DNA from: Streptomyces sp. TG1A-8
Lineage (GTDB): Bacteria > Actinomycetota > Actinomycetes > Streptomycetales > Streptomycetaceae
Direction: 5' to 3'
DNA length: 64,000 bases
Assembly (NCBI RefSeq): GCF_030499535.1
Contig: NZ_JASTLB010000004.1
Coordinates: 124,001-188,000 of the forward strand
The translations under genes were made by a program, and so were the position numbers. Positions 16,025 to 24,740 of the stretch are shown piece after piece. The notes beneath the pieces were generated by a model. That model saw nothing but the letters and a program-made list of their open reading frames with translations, did no database searches and was not told the origin of the DNA. Numbering within the stretch: position 1 is the stretch's first letter; each line of letters opens with the position of its first letter.

Positions 16025-16614
16025 TTGACCGTGTTCTGCGGCATCGACTGGGCGGAGCGACACCACGACGTTGCCCTCGTCGACGAAGCCGGGACTTTGC
16101 TCGCCAAAGTCCGTATCGCCGACGACGTGGCCGGCTACCACAAGCTCTTGGACCTCTTGGCCGAGCACGGCGACAGCCCAGACGACCCAATACCGGTGGC
16201 CATCGAGACCAGCCACGGCCTCCTGGTCGCGAGCCTGCGCACCGGCAGCCGTCGGGTCTTCGCGATCAACCCGCTCGCCGCCGCTCGCTACCGCGACCGT
16301 CACGGCGTCAGCCGGAAGAAGTCCGACCCGGGCGACGCGCTGGTCCTGGCGAACATCCTGCGCACCGACATGCACGCCCACCGGCCCCTGCCGGCCGATT
16401 CCGAACTCGCCCAGGCCATCACGGTCCTGGCCCGAGCACAGCAGGATGCCGTCTGGACTCGGCAGCAGGTCGCCAACCAGGTCCGCTCGCTCCTGCGCGA
16501 GTACTACCCCGCTGCTCTGCTGGCCTTCCAGAGCAAGCAAGGCGGCCTGACCAGGGCTGACGCCCGCGTCATCCTCACTCTGGCCCCGGCCCCGGCCAAG
16601 GCCGCGAAGCTCAC
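16025..16614 (+). pseudogene. IS110-family transposase, N-terminal fragment
   Basis: TTG 16025 after GGGAGGACAGA opens the RuvC-like DEDD domain: CGIDWAERHHDVALVDEAG, VAIETSHGLLV, NPLAAARYRDRHGVSRKKSD and GDALVLANILRTD. The C-terminal domain with the catalytic Ser is missing because the IS3-family element begins at 16615 after AKAAKL. The missing half is not found on the far side of that IS3 element, so a deletion or recombination accompanied the event. Confidence 0.8.
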
Positions 16615-16664
16615 TGAACCGCCCCGGTTCGAATAGAGACTCGATTTCATGAAAGGATCGAGTC

Positions 16665-16991
16665 ATGGCACGACCTTCCCGTTACCCGCTTGAGCTCCGC
16701 CGTCGTGCGGTGCGCATGGTCGCCGAGGTGCGCGACGACTACCCGAACGAGACGGCCGCCCTGCAGGCGGTCACCGACAAGCTCGGCATCGGCTCCCGCG
16801 AGACACTGCGGAACTGGCTGAAGCAGCAGGAGATCGACGCGGGGCAGCGTCCGGGGACGACGACGGAGGAATCGGTCCAGCTCAAGGCGCTGAAGAAGGA
16901 GATCGCCGAGCTGAAGCGGGCGAACGAGATCCTGAAGGCGGCGGCGAGTTTCTTCGCGGCCGAGCTCGACCGGCCACACCTGCGCTCGTAG
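16665..16991 (+). CDS. IS3-family transposase, OrfA
   Basis: This 108-residue protein has the OrfA helix-turn-helix (PLELRRRAVRMVAEV ... LGIGSRETLRNWLKQQE) and a leucine-zipper-like coil (LKALKKEIAELKRANEILKA). Its end overlaps the -1 reading frame of OrfB, as usual for the family. ATG 16665 is preceded by GAAAGGATCGAGTC. Confidence 0.9.
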   Translation: MARPSRYPLELRRRAVRMVAEVRDDYPNETAALQAVTDKLGIGSRETLRNWLKQQEIDAGQRPGTTTEESVQLKALKKEIAELKRANEILKAAASFFAAELDRPHLRS

Positions 16992-17917
16992 CGTTCATCG
17001 ACGAGCACCGGGACCGCTTCGGCGGGGTCGAGCCGATCTGCAGGACGCTCACCGAGCACGACTGCAAGATCGCCCCTTCCACCTACTACGCCTACAAGAA
17101 ACGACTGGCCGCCCCGTCCGCTCGTACCGTGCGGGACACGGAACTCAAGGAGCTGATCCGGCAGGTCTACACCGACAACTACCGTGTCTACGGGGCACGG
17201 AAGATCTGGCGGGAACTGAACCGGCAGGGTCATGAGGTGGCCCGCTGCACCGTGGAGCGGCTGATGCGCGAGCTGGGCATCGCCGGCGCCGTCCGCGGCA
17301 AGAAGGTCATCACTACGGTCCCGGACCAGCAAGCCGGGCGGGCACCGGACCGGGTGGACCGCGACTTCGTCGCCACGGCACCGAACCGCTGCTGGGTCGC
17401 GGATTTCACGCACGTGGCGACCTGGGCCGGGGTGGTCTACGTCGCCTTCGTCGTGGACACCTTCTCCCGCCGTATCGTCGGCTGGTCCGCCGCGACGTCG
17501 AAGGAGACCCAGCTCGTCCTGGACGCTCTGGAGATGGCGCTGTGGCAGCGCGACCGCGATGAACGCCCCCACATTCGGGGCGAGTTGATACACCACAGCG
17601 ATGCGGGCAGCCAATACACCAGTTTCAAGCTGGCCGAACACCTCGACGCGGCCGGCATCGCGGCCTCGATCGGCTCCGTCGGCGACGCCTACGACAACGC
17701 CCTGATGGAGAGCACGATCGGCCTGTTCAAAACCGAGTTGATCAAGCCACAGCGACCCTGGAAGACACTCTCCCAGGTCGAGCTGGCCACCGCCGAGTGG
17801 GTCGACTGGTACTGCCACCGACGCCTGCACGGTGAGATAGGCCACGTCCCACCCGTTGAGTACGAGACCAACTACTACACGGAACTCACGAAACCACAGG
17901 TCACACCCACAATCTGA
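16988..17917 (+). CDS. IS3-family transposase, OrfB (by -1 frameshift)
   Basis: The -1 frame continues VAFIDEHRDRFGGVEPIC and YYAYKKRLAAPSART, then the integrase core: CWVADFTHVATWAGVVYVAF (first Asp), LIHHSDAGSQYTS (second Asp), GLFKTELIKPQ (Glu). All catalytic residues are present. OrfB has no own start at the overlap; ATG 17129 is internal. Expression as an OrfAB fusion is expected, so the element may still be active. Confidence 0.88.
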   Translation, partial: VAFIDEHRDRFGGVEPICRTLTEHDCKIAPSTYYAYKKRLAAPSARTVRDTELKELIRQVYTDNYRVYGARKIWRELNRQGHEVARCTVERLMRELGIAGAVRGKKVITTVPDQQAGRAPDRVDRDFVATAPNRCWVADFTHVATWAGVVYVAFVVDTFSRRIVGWSAATSKETQLVLDALEMALWQRDRDERPHIRGELIHHSDAGSQYTSFKLAEHLDAAGIAASIGSVGDAYDNALMESTIGLFKTELIKPQRPWKTLSQVELATAEWVDWYCHRRLHGEIGHVPPVEYETNYYTELTKPQVTPTI

Positions 17918-18341
17918 GATCTCTACCGAACCCGGGGCGGTTCACCTGACCGTCCCACGGCCCGGGGACCTGGCGGCCTGGCGGCGACCGCTCCGTGGGC
18001 GCTGGCCGCCGCGCCTGCCGCTCCGCTGCCCGACGCTGCTTCTCTTCCGCTTCGGCCTGTGCGGCCTGGCGGCGAAAGGGGGTGGCGCCGTCGGGGTTGT
18101 CGAGCGCGGCCGTCGGTGTCTGCTCGCCCATCCGGCCCAGCCTCCGCCACACCGCCGCGTCCACGCCGCGCTTTGTCAGCTGCTCCAGCGTGGTGACGAG
18201 CATGGGCACGGCCTGGCTGTAATCCTTCGCCGTGACCGCCTCGTACCGGCGCGGCGCCCAGTAGCGGCGGCCTGCGCTCTTCAGCACGGCGATCGTGTTG
18301 GAGACCTTCACGGCCGTGGTGTCCGCGAACACGAACGCCAT
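17901..18341 (-). pseudogene. Truncated gene downstream of pspA-like gene
   Basis: The frame directly after the pspA-like stop reads EKQLWRRVYPPAGREGLPP, then MAFVFADTTAVKVSNTIAVL and RRYEAVTAKDYSQAVPMLVT. Its C-terminal end runs into the IS3-family inverted repeat (17944) and is replaced by IS sequence. It weakly recalls the C-terminal part of plasmid replication-relaxation proteins, but I cannot confirm this. It has no plausible start with a ribosome binding site, so it is probably a fragment. Confidence 0.45.
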
Positions 18342-18416
18342 CGGCGGCAGGCCCTCCCGGCCGGCCGGCGGGTAGACCCGGCGCCACAGCTGTTTTTCGT
18401 GGTGGGCTGCTGGTGG

Positions 18417-19127
18417 CTATGCGGCTTTCAGGGCCGCCAGGCGCGCTTCGATCTCGGTTGCGTCGCCGAGTCCCTCGAGCTGTTCGAACTGTGCGTCCAC
18501 GGAGGAGGAGGCGAGTTCCTCCTTGCCCATGGCCCGGGCTTCTTCGCGGCGCACTGTCTCCTCGAACCGGCTGAGTTCGCTTGTCGGGTCGAGGACGTCG
18601 ATGCTTTGGACGGCGTCCAGCATGCGGTTTTGTGCCTCGGCGGACTTCGCCCGTGCCACGAGCTGGTCGCGCTTGCCGTGCAGTTCTTGGAGTTTGAGCT
18701 GCATCTGGTCGAGGCCGGTCTTGAGTTTGTCCACGACGGCCGTGCTGGAGGCGATGGTCGGCTCGGCTGTCGTGGCTTCCCTTTCGGACTGCAGTTGCCT
18801 GCTCAGGGCGACCTTGGCCAGGGCGTCGAACCTGTCCGCGTCCACGGGGTCTCCTGCAGCGCGCAGTTCGTCTGCCTTCTTGCTGGCTGCGAGTGCCTTG
18901 CGGCCCCACTCGGTGGCGGCTTCCTTGTCCTCCCTGTAGTCCTGTTCCATCAGGCGCAGGTTGCCGATGGTGGTGGCCACCGCCTGCTCCGCTTCCCTGA
19001 TGTTGTCGGTGTAGTCGCGGATCAGCTGGTCCAGCATCAGCTGAGGATCTTCCGCTTGGTCGATAAGGGCGTTGATGTTGGCCCGGGCCAACTGTGCGAC
19101 CCGTCCCAGGATGGTCTGCTTGGTCAT
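18417..19127 (-). CDS. PspA/IM30-family membrane-stress protein
   Basis: The 236-residue protein is almost entirely helical and begins MTKQTILGRVAQLARANINA; ANINALIDQAEDPQLMLDQL is the characteristic PspA start (amphipathic helix, then coiled coil). PspA/IM30 proteins are ESCRT-III-like and assemble at damaged inner membrane. The gene follows the TPM-domain gene at 45 bp, so it is the second gene of that operon. ATG 19127 is preceded by AAAGGAGAGACGCC, a strong ribosome binding site. Length is normal, and nothing looks broken. Confidence 0.92.
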   Translation of the reverse strand: MTKQTILGRVAQLARANINALIDQAEDPQLMLDQLIRDYTDNIREAEQAVATTIGNLRLMEQDYREDKEAATEWGRKALAASKKADELRAAGDPVDADRFDALAKVALSRQLQSEREATTAEPTIASSTAVVDKLKTGLDQMQLKLQELHGKRDQLVARAKSAEAQNRMLDAVQSIDVLDPTSELSRFEETVRREEARAMGKEELASSSVDAQFEQLEGLGDATEIEARLAALKAA

Positions 19128-19172
19128 GGCGTCTCTCCTTTGGACACGTGATGCAAGGAAATCGGGGTGGTG

Positions 19173-21197
19173 TCAGAAACGGCCGCCGCCCATCCGGCCG
19201 CGTGTTCCGCCGCCTCCGAAACTGACCGGCCCGGTGCTGTAGCCGCCGCCGAACCCGCCGCCGAGCAGGATCCCGCCGAGCATGGCCCCTGCCAGTCCGC
19301 TGCCGGCGCTTCCTACCGTGTACACACCGGGCTCGATGGCGACGCCGAAACCTTCTACGTCCTCTTGGGCGAGCAACAGGGCATCCTGCGCCAGTGCGTC
19401 GGCCTGCTGCGCCTCTGCCAAGGCACTGTGCGCATCCGCCCCGCCGCGGCCGGAGAATGCCTCGGCCCGCTCCAGCCTGCGCTGCGCCTCCGCGAGCCGC
19501 GTGCGGGCCTCGCTGCCGACGGCTCCCCGGTGCGTGATGATGTAGTCCACGGCCGCGCCGACGCTGGACTGCGCACCAAGGACCGCCCGCTCGAGCAGCG
19601 CCCGGGCGCGCCGTGTGCCCTGCTCGTTCTCCTGGGCCCCCATGAGTGCCTCGTCGAGCCCGGCGTCGGCCTCCTCCACCCGGCGCAGCGCGTCGATGGG
19701 GTCGTACTGGCCCCTCTCCATGGCCCTGCGTACCTCGGTCGCCACGGTCTCGGCGCGTGCGATGCGCCCCTGCAGGGCGGCCGTGGGAAGTTCTTTGGCT
19801 CCCTGGAGCAGGCCACGCGCCTCTGCCAGGTCCGCGTTCGTCTCGGTCAGTGCGCCCGGCAGCGCGCCGGCTGCGTCGGCGAGTTCCTGTGCCCGCCGGT
19901 CGACGGCGTCGGTGAGCCGGTTGGCCTGTGCGACGGCCGCCTCTGCGGCCCGGACCTGGATCGCGGCCGCGCCGTTGTCATTGCTTTCCACGGCTTGCCG
20001 GGCCTGTTGCAGGCTGTTCTGCGCGAACTGCAGTCGGCTGCCCGCCTGCTCGAGGTCGTTGAGGACGGGTGCGATGGCCGAGGAGGCGTACCGCTCGCGC
20101 ATGGCAGCCAGGGTGGCCTGCGCGCTGACCATCCGACCGCTCGCGGTGTCGAAAGCGGCCTGGGCCGCGGTCAGGGCTTGAGGTGCGTTGCGTTCGAAGG
20201 CACGCAACCGGTCGAAGTCCTCGGCCTTGTCGTCCAGCAGGCGATTGGCCTGCGCGCACCGGGCAAGGATCTCCTGGACCATCTGCAGGCGGGTCGAATC
20301 GTCCTCGGGGTAGGCGTCGTCGAGTTGCTGCCGCAGCCGGAACGCCGCCGTCAGCTCCTGTTTGGCCGTCTCCACGGCTTCGGTGAAGGGCCGGGTCGCC
20401 TCGTCGCCGAACTGCGCGGCGGCAAAACCCAGCTCTTCCTGGCTGGTGCGCACCGCGTTGTCGGTTCGCACCAGAGCCTGGCGCGCCTGCGCGTCGAGAT
20501 CCGCCAGCGACTCCGGGGACGGCCCGCCCCACGTCTCTTCGCCGCCGCGCGACCCGGCGGCCCTGCGCGACCTGCGTCGGATCAGGGCGTACGCGACCAG
20601 AGCCAATGGAACGAGCACCACAAGCAGGAAAAGCCAGCCACCTGCGCCGACGTCTACCTGCTCGCCCTGACCCGGATCCGCCTCTGCGGGCGTCACGTCC
20701 ACCGAGGGCACCGGCTCACCCGAGAGCACCGCGCCGTACCCCCGCGCCGCGCCGATCGCCGCTCCCGCCCAGTCGTTCTGCCGCAGTGTCGGCGCGACGG
20801 CCGTTGCATCGACCTCAGCCAGGTCCTGACGCGTCAGCGGTGAGCCGGCGTCCACGAAGTAGGAGTACTGGCGGGCCCCGGTGGCGACGGCGAGCAGCGC
20901 GTCGTCGGCGCCGAGCCCGTTTCTCGCGGCCGTCTCGGACGCCCACCGCTGGGGGGAGCGGCCGGAGAAATCACTCACATAGACCACGAACAGCTGCAGT
21001 GCGTGTTCATCGGCCAGCCGGGCCAGCGCCTGGGCGACCTCGGGTTCCCGGTCGCCGAGTGCCCCGACCCGGTCCGTGATCTGTCCTTCCCGCGACAGAT
21101 CGACCGGGGCGTCGGCCAGAGCGGCGTTCGCCGTAGCCAGGGTGAGACCGCCTGCCGTCAGCAGCACAGCCAAGAGGATGCGCACAAAGGTCCGCAT
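19173..21197 (-). CDS. TPM-domain secreted/membrane protein with long coiled coil
   Basis: From ATG 21197 the 674-residue product starts with a signal peptide (MRTFVRILLAVLLTAGGLTL...ALADA). A TPM domain (~33-150; the TLP18.3/MOLO-1 fold, e.g. LQLFVVYVSDFSG) follows, then one membrane segment (WLFLLVVLVPLALVAYALI), a long Ala/Gln/Glu-rich coiled coil (~230-600), and a Gly-rich end GGGGTRGRMGGGRF. The operon with a PspA-like gene suggests a cell-envelope stress system in which the extracytoplasmic TPM domain reports to the inner-face scaffold; that link is inferred. The ~100 in-frame codons upstream lack a signal sequence and look non-coding. Confidence 0.85.
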   Translation of the reverse strand: MRTFVRILLAVLLTAGGLTLATANAALADAPVDLSREGQITDRVGALGDREPEVAQALARLADEHALQLFVVYVSDFSGRSPQRWASETAARNGLGADDALLAVATGARQYSYFVDAGSPLTRQDLAEVDATAVAPTLRQNDWAGAAIGAARGYGAVLSGEPVPSVDVTPAEADPGQGEQVDVGAGGWLFLLVVLVPLALVAYALIRRRSRRAAGSRGGEETWGGPSPESLADLDAQARQALVRTDNAVRTSQEELGFAAAQFGDEATRPFTEAVETAKQELTAAFRLRQQLDDAYPEDDSTRLQMVQEILARCAQANRLLDDKAEDFDRLRAFERNAPQALTAAQAAFDTASGRMVSAQATLAAMRERYASSAIAPVLNDLEQAGSRLQFAQNSLQQARQAVESNDNGAAAIQVRAAEAAVAQANRLTDAVDRRAQELADAAGALPGALTETNADLAEARGLLQGAKELPTAALQGRIARAETVATEVRRAMERGQYDPIDALRRVEEADAGLDEALMGAQENEQGTRRARALLERAVLGAQSSVGAAVDYIITHRGAVGSEARTRLAEAQRRLERAEAFSGRGGADAHSALAEAQQADALAQDALLLAQEDVEGFGVAIEPGVYTVGSAGSGLAGAMLGGILLGGGFGGGYSTGPVSFGGGGTRGRMGGGRF

Positions 21198-21919
21198 CGT
21201 GGTCTTCGCTTGTAGGGACCCGCGAGCCTTTGGGCGACCGGACGGCCCGGCCGACGAACGCATTCGCCGGGCCGTCCGGCAGCCGACGGCAGTACTGCGG
21301 CCGGGGGCGGTGGGTGGCAACACCCAGCCCGCAGCGAACACGGCCACCCGGGAATCCTGAGGGCTGTGCACCCCGGGCGAGAAGGAGCCGACGTCGCCCG
21401 CCGGCCCCTCGTTCCGCTCCGGCCCACCCATCGCAGTCCCCCTTTCGCACGGGCATTCCACGGCCGCGTACCCGCCCCGTTCATTCTGATTCATCTAGTA
21501 ATGTCGCTTATGTGCCGCCTGTTTGCCGTCTGCCGCAAGAAGCGCGATGGGCGGGCGAATCTGTTTAGCCGACAACCAATTGCATCCTCACCGCCGAGGC
21601 TGTGCTCGGCATCCGCCGCGAGCGCACGGACGCCTGCCGGATGAGGCGTTTCTCGCCCGTCCAAGCGGTACGCGGCATCGGCGCCCATCCGCCAGAGGCC
21701 CGGCAAGGTCGAAGGCGAGCCTGACAAGCTTCAGCGAGGCAGGCCGGCGGCCGACAGGCGCGGCACGAGGCGCTGCCGACCCGGGACAGCTGACAGTTGA
21801 ATAGAAAACCTAACTAAACGGGCATGTCTTCGCAATATGTGTGTTACTGGAGACACTAGGCATACAGGAGAGCCCTCAGCGACTGATGGGTCAGGGGGCA
21901 GCATCCAAGAGGAGACGCC
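21198..21919. other. Intergenic region between TPM operon and WGxxGxxG gene
   Basis: I see no convincing gene in these ~720 bp. They must contain the promoters of the divergent TPM operon and the small secreted-protein operon. The stretch around 21800-21860 is AT-richer than its surroundings (GAATAGAAAACCTAACTAAA) and is a likely promoter area for the gene at 21920. Confidence 0.5.
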
Positions 21920-22195
21920 ATGCGCAAAATCGCCAGCACGGCACTCATCGCCCTTCTGCTTGCTCTTGCGCCGGCGGGAACGGCGTTCAGCCAGAATGCT
22001 GCCGAGCAGGCGAGCCCGCCAGCGGCCACCGCGACGGTTCAGGCCCAGGAGGACCGGAACGAGGACGACGATGACGCGGGCCTGTGGGGCCTCCTCGGCC
22101 TCCTCGGTCTGGCCGGTCTGATTCCGTGGCGCAAGAAGCGCGACCGCGACCACCAGGGCCACAGGGACTCCACCACCCGCTCCACCGGCATGTGA
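21920..22195 (+). CDS. Small secreted WGxxGxxG-type protein
   Basis: ATG 21920 follows AAGAGGAGACGCC. The 91-residue product has a signal peptide (MRKIASTALIALLLALAPAG) cleaved after AFS/AQ, an acidic linker EDRNEDDDD, then GLWGLLGLLGLAGLIPWRKK, the WG-rich hydrophobic anchor followed by basic residues. This is the usual layout of WGxxGxxG-CTERM-like envelope proteins, which are anchored with the short basic tail inside. Its stop overlaps the GTG of the next gene. It may be linked to the neighbouring membrane-stress operon. Confidence 0.8.
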   Translation: MRKIASTALIALLLALAPAGTAFSQNAAEQASPPAATATVQAQEDRNEDDDDAGLWGLLGLLGLAGLIPWRKKRDRDHQGHRDSTTRSTGM

Positions 22196-22485
22196 GGCGG
22201 GAGAGCACCACGCTGGTCAAGAAGATGCACGAGAGGGGCATCCGCAGCGAGCACGCCTACCTGGCCGCCTTCGCCTCCATCGGCCGGACCGTTGCCGCAT
22301 GGGCGGTCTCGCTCACAGCAAAACCGGGAACCGGGCTCGCGCGCGCCGACCGATGGGGCATCTTCGTGGGCGAGCGGGCTCCCACCTCCTTCGGCCCTGG
22401 CATCGCCCTGTCCCACTACGAACAACAAGACGGCACCCTCACCGCCAGCCCTCACGAACTCAGGCAGCACCAACAGGCAAGCTGA
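22192..22485 (+). CDS. Hypothetical protein coupled to the WGxxGxxG gene
   Basis: GTG 22192 overlaps the upstream TGA (GTGA). The 97-residue product reads STTLVKKMHERGIRSEHAYL ... RADRWGIFVGERAPTSFGPG ... HELRQHQQAS. No domain is recognised and no signal peptide or membrane segment is seen, so it should be cytoplasmic, unlike its partner. A strong terminator follows directly. Overlap with the antisense end of the next minus-strand gene is ~30 bp. Confidence 0.6.
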   Translation: MRRESTTLVKKMHERGIRSEHAYLAAFASIGRTVAAWAVSLTAKPGTGLARADRWGIFVGERAPTSFGPGIALSHYEQQDGTLTASPHELRQHQQAS

Positions 22486-23144
22486 AACCAGGCAGCCCCG
22501 CCGCAATGCGGCGGGGCTGCCTTCACAAGGGCCCCGCCGCAACCGCCCACACCTCCCTGGCGAGCTTGGTTCAGAAGCCGCTCCCAGGTCCGGGGTGATC
22601 CACCGTGCTCTTGCGCGAGGCTGGCAGCGATGCGGCTGATGGGAGCGCCTGCGCCGGCAGCGAGAGCATCGCTGGCTGTTCGCAACCGCGGATCACCGGC
22701 GTACGCGTGGGCTTTACGGGGCCCCTGCCGTTCGCCAGCGCGGCGTCCACCTCCCTTGCCCTGCCCGAGGGGATTGTCGCGACGCCGCTCGATCTCGTGG
22801 CGCCTCCAGACTCGGGCGCCGTAGACGGTCTCGCCACGTGAGAGGTAACCCTGTCCTGCGTAGGCGCGAACAGTGCTCGGGTCGACCCCGAGGATGCCGG
22901 CGGCTTCCTTGTCGTTCAGCTGGTCGTCGGGATCTTCATCTGCGACCAGGTCAGGGACGGGCTTGCCGTCGAGGTATGCCGTGGCCTGTTCCAGGTCGTA
23001 AATCAGGAAGCGACTGCCGGGGAAGAGGCTCGGGACGTGCTGACGGAAGGCGGGGGCATCGCGCCGGCGCCATGTAGCGAGAGGGACTCCGACGCGTTGG
23101 GCGATGTCGGCTTCGTTGATGACCGGACGGCCCTTGGGGATCAC
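22452..23144 (-). CDS. Helix-turn-helix DNA-binding protein (MerR/excisionase-like)
   Basis: GTG 23144 after GGGAGTGACGCA opens ~230 residues. The middle holds LNDKEAAGILGVDPSTVRAY followed by GYLSRGETVYGARVWRRHEI, a typical HTH_17/excisionase fold; an N-terminal part (INEADIAQRVGVPLATWRRR) looks like a second, similar helix-turn-helix. This is common on actinomycete plasmids as a regulator of transfer or integration. The last ~35 residues are a translation through the terminator hairpin and are Gly/Cys/Trp-rich, so the true C-terminus may have been lost. Confidence 0.65.
   Translation of the reverse strand: MIPKGRPVINEADIAQRVGVPLATWRRRDAPAFRQHVPSLFPGSRFLIYDLEQATAYLDGKPVPDLVADEDPDDQLNDKEAAGILGVDPSTVRAYAGQGYLSRGETVYGARVWRRHEIERRRDNPLGQGKGGGRRAGERQGPRKAHAYAGDPRLRTASDALAAGAGAPISRIAASLAQEHGGSPRTWERLLNQARQGGVGGCGGALVKAAPPHCGGAAWFQLACWCCLSS
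22491..22524. terminator. Intrinsic terminator (GGCAGCCCCGCCGC hairpin)
   Basis: GGCAGCCCCGCCGC-AAT-GCGGCGGGGCTGCC (22491-22521) is a perfect 14-bp stem with a 3-nt loop. It lies just after the stop at 22485 and inside the annotated 3' end of the convergent gene at 22452. Confidence 0.85.
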
Positions 23145-23590
23145 TGCGTCACTCCCCGAAGGGAGCCTGTTGATGCCATGGCGCCCCCTGTATCCTGGTT
23201 GAGGTCCCAGCCGCTTTCGCCGGCCGGGCTGTTGGCAGTGAGGGCCGGTGGTGTGCCGGGTCGCTCCAGGGCGACTCTCCACCGGCCCTTTTTGCATGGG
23301 CAGGCCTGCTGCGACCTTGAGCAGCACACGAGCCGCCATATTCAACCTTACAGCACTTAGACTCTGAGTGTGAGCGGTGCCGTACGCGCCAGACCGCTGC
23401 CGGCTCCTGCTCAACCCCACTTCGTTCTCCAGGTGGGCGGCCGAGGGAGCTCTACAGGGAAGGTCGGCCCTGGTCATGCCCTGCAGGGCTTGGTGGCCAG
23501 CGAGAACAAGGCGCGGGTCGAGCGACTCGCGCAAGAGAAGTCGCAGGAGATGGCGCGACCGTTGACGCAAGAGGTTGAAGCCGGTCGACG
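23145..23590. other. Intergenic region without recognised gene
   Basis: I see no gene in 23145-23590, apart from the terminator-like hairpin listed separately. A short stretch near 23560-23585 (CGCAAGAGGTTGAAGCCGGT) resembles the end of ISL3-family transposase genes such as the one at 29.75 kb, so old IS debris is possible. Confidence 0.4.
23241..23293 (+). terminator. Terminator-like hairpin
   Basis: AGGGCCGGTGG (23241-23251) pairs with CCACCGGCCCT (23279-23289) across a 27-nt loop and is followed by TTTTT, giving + strand terminator geometry. No + strand gene ends here, so it may be a remnant or protect the divergent start at 23144. Confidence 0.5.
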
Positions 23591-23891
23591 TCAGTCCCGG
23601 CGCGGCCACCAGCGACGCCGCTTGCCCGTGGCGGGGCCGTGCGCGGCCTCCCCTGCCTCCATAGAGGCGGGTGCCGGAGAGTGAACGACAGACGCCGAAA
23701 ACGGTTGTGCGGGCTGGGGAATGGCCGCCCGCTGCGGGGCCGGCGTCAGGGCCGCAAGGGCGCGCTGCAGGTCCTCGATGTGAGCGGCACGTTCATCTAG
23801 TCGCGCCTGGAGGCGCCGGGCCTCGGCCTCGGCGAGATGGCGGGCGTTGCGCTCGTCGGCGAGCGCCAGGGCAGTCTCGTGGCGCATCCGC
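23591..23891 (-). pseudogene. Coiled-coil protein, C-terminal fragment cut by IS6 element
   Basis: The frame reads HETALALADERNARHLAEAE, RLQARLDERAAHIEDLQRAL, a Pro/Ala linker, and ends GKRRRWWPRRD. The 5' part is missing because the IS6-family left end lies at 23892. A Met at 23887 is only one codon from the junction and has no ribosome binding site. The charged coil plus basic Trp-containing tail is typical of actinomycete plasmid regulators, but the identity is not recognised. Confidence 0.5.
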
Positions 23892-24739
23892 GGCACTGTC
23901 ACGTTGACTGACCGGGTGGGATGATCTTCTGGTTGGTCATGCCGGGAGGGGTCGTCCGTGGACAGCGCGCCGCCGTCGTACAAGGGGCACCGATACCCGG
24001 TGGAGATCATCGCGCACTGCGTGTGGCTGTACTTTCGCTTCCCGCTCAGCTTTCGCGGGGTCGGGGAACTGATGCTGGAGCGCGGCGTGCTCGTCTCCTA
24101 TGAGACGGTCCGCCGCTGGTGCGCCAAGTTCGGGCAGACCTACGCCAACGGCCTGCGTCGCCGGCTGCCCCGCCCCGGGGGCAAATGGCACCTGGATGAG
24201 GTCTTCATGAAGATCAACGCAGAGCGGAAGTACCTGTGGCGGGCCGTGGACGCCGACGGCACCGTCTTGGACATCCTCGTGCAGAGCCGACGGGACACCG
24301 CTGCGGCCCGGCGCTTCTTCCGCAGGCTGCTGAAGAAGACCCATACGGTGCCCAGGGTGGCCGTCACCGACAAGCTGCGCTCCTGCAGCGCGGCCCACCG
24401 CGAGGTCATGCCCTCCGTTGAGCACCCCTCGCACAAGGGCCTGAACAACCGGGCGGAGAACAGTCATCAGCCGACAAGGCAGCGTGAACGCGCGATGAAA
24501 GGCTTCCGCAGTACCGGTGGGGCCCGACGGTTCCTGGCTGCCTTCAGCGGCATCTCACCGCACTTCCGGCCCCACCGCCACCTGATGACCGCTCCCGGCT
24601 ACCGAGCCGAGACGACCCTCCGCTTTGCAATCTGGGACCAGGCCACCGGCGCCGCCGGGACCTGAACACCGCTTCGAAACCCGGTCCCGCCCCATACCTC
24701 ACGCGCTGCCAGAAAACCACTCAATAACGTGACAGTGCC
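23892..24739 (+). mobile_element. IS6-family insertion sequence, copy 1
   Basis: Perfect 14-bp terminal inverted repeats GGCACTGTCACGTT (23892-23905) and complement (24726-24739) bound an 848-bp element with one transposase gene. No 8-bp target duplication is visible (GCATCCGC left, TTCAGCTG right), which fits IS6-type cointegrate or recombination products. The right end lies 1 nt beyond the stop of the whiB-like gene. Confidence 0.9.
23958..24665 (+). CDS. IS6-family (IS26-like) transposase, catalytic triad intact
   Basis: GTG 23958 after GGGAGGGGTCGTCC opens 235 residues. The order is SYKGHRYPVEIIAHCVWLYF, a helix-turn-helix (VLVSYETVRRWCAKFGQTYA), then the DDE core: KWHLDEVFMKI (Asp), VAVTDKLRSC (Asp), NRAENSHQPTRQRERAMKGF (Glu). 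All three acidic residues are present, in contrast to the copies at 43.2 and 58.6 kb. Length is normal. Confidence 0.93.
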   Translation: MDSAPPSYKGHRYPVEIIAHCVWLYFRFPLSFRGVGELMLERGVLVSYETVRRWCAKFGQTYANGLRRRLPRPGGKWHLDEVFMKINAERKYLWRAVDADGTVLDILVQSRRDTAAARRFFRRLLKKTHTVPRVAVTDKLRSCSAAHREVMPSVEHPSHKGLNNRAENSHQPTRQRERAMKGFRSTGGARRFLAAFSGISPHFRPHRHLMTAPGYRAETTLRFAIWDQATGAAGT

Positions 24740-24740
24740 T

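Larger units (their letters stand above)
16615..17944 (+). mobile_element. IS3-family insertion sequence
   Basis: Imperfect terminal repeats begin TGAACCGCCCC on the left (16615) and, reading inward, TGAACCGCCCCGGGTTCGGT on the right (ends 17944). They bound a 1330-bp element with overlapping orfA and orfB. No target duplication is visible: the flanks are ...CTCAC and CCTGA..., and the two sides carry unrelated genes. Confidence 0.85.

Noticed and set aside
19167..20843. 558-codon plus-strand frame opposite the TPM gene
   Set aside because: No recognisable domain, and it lies antisense to a protein with signal peptide, TPM domain and coiled coil.
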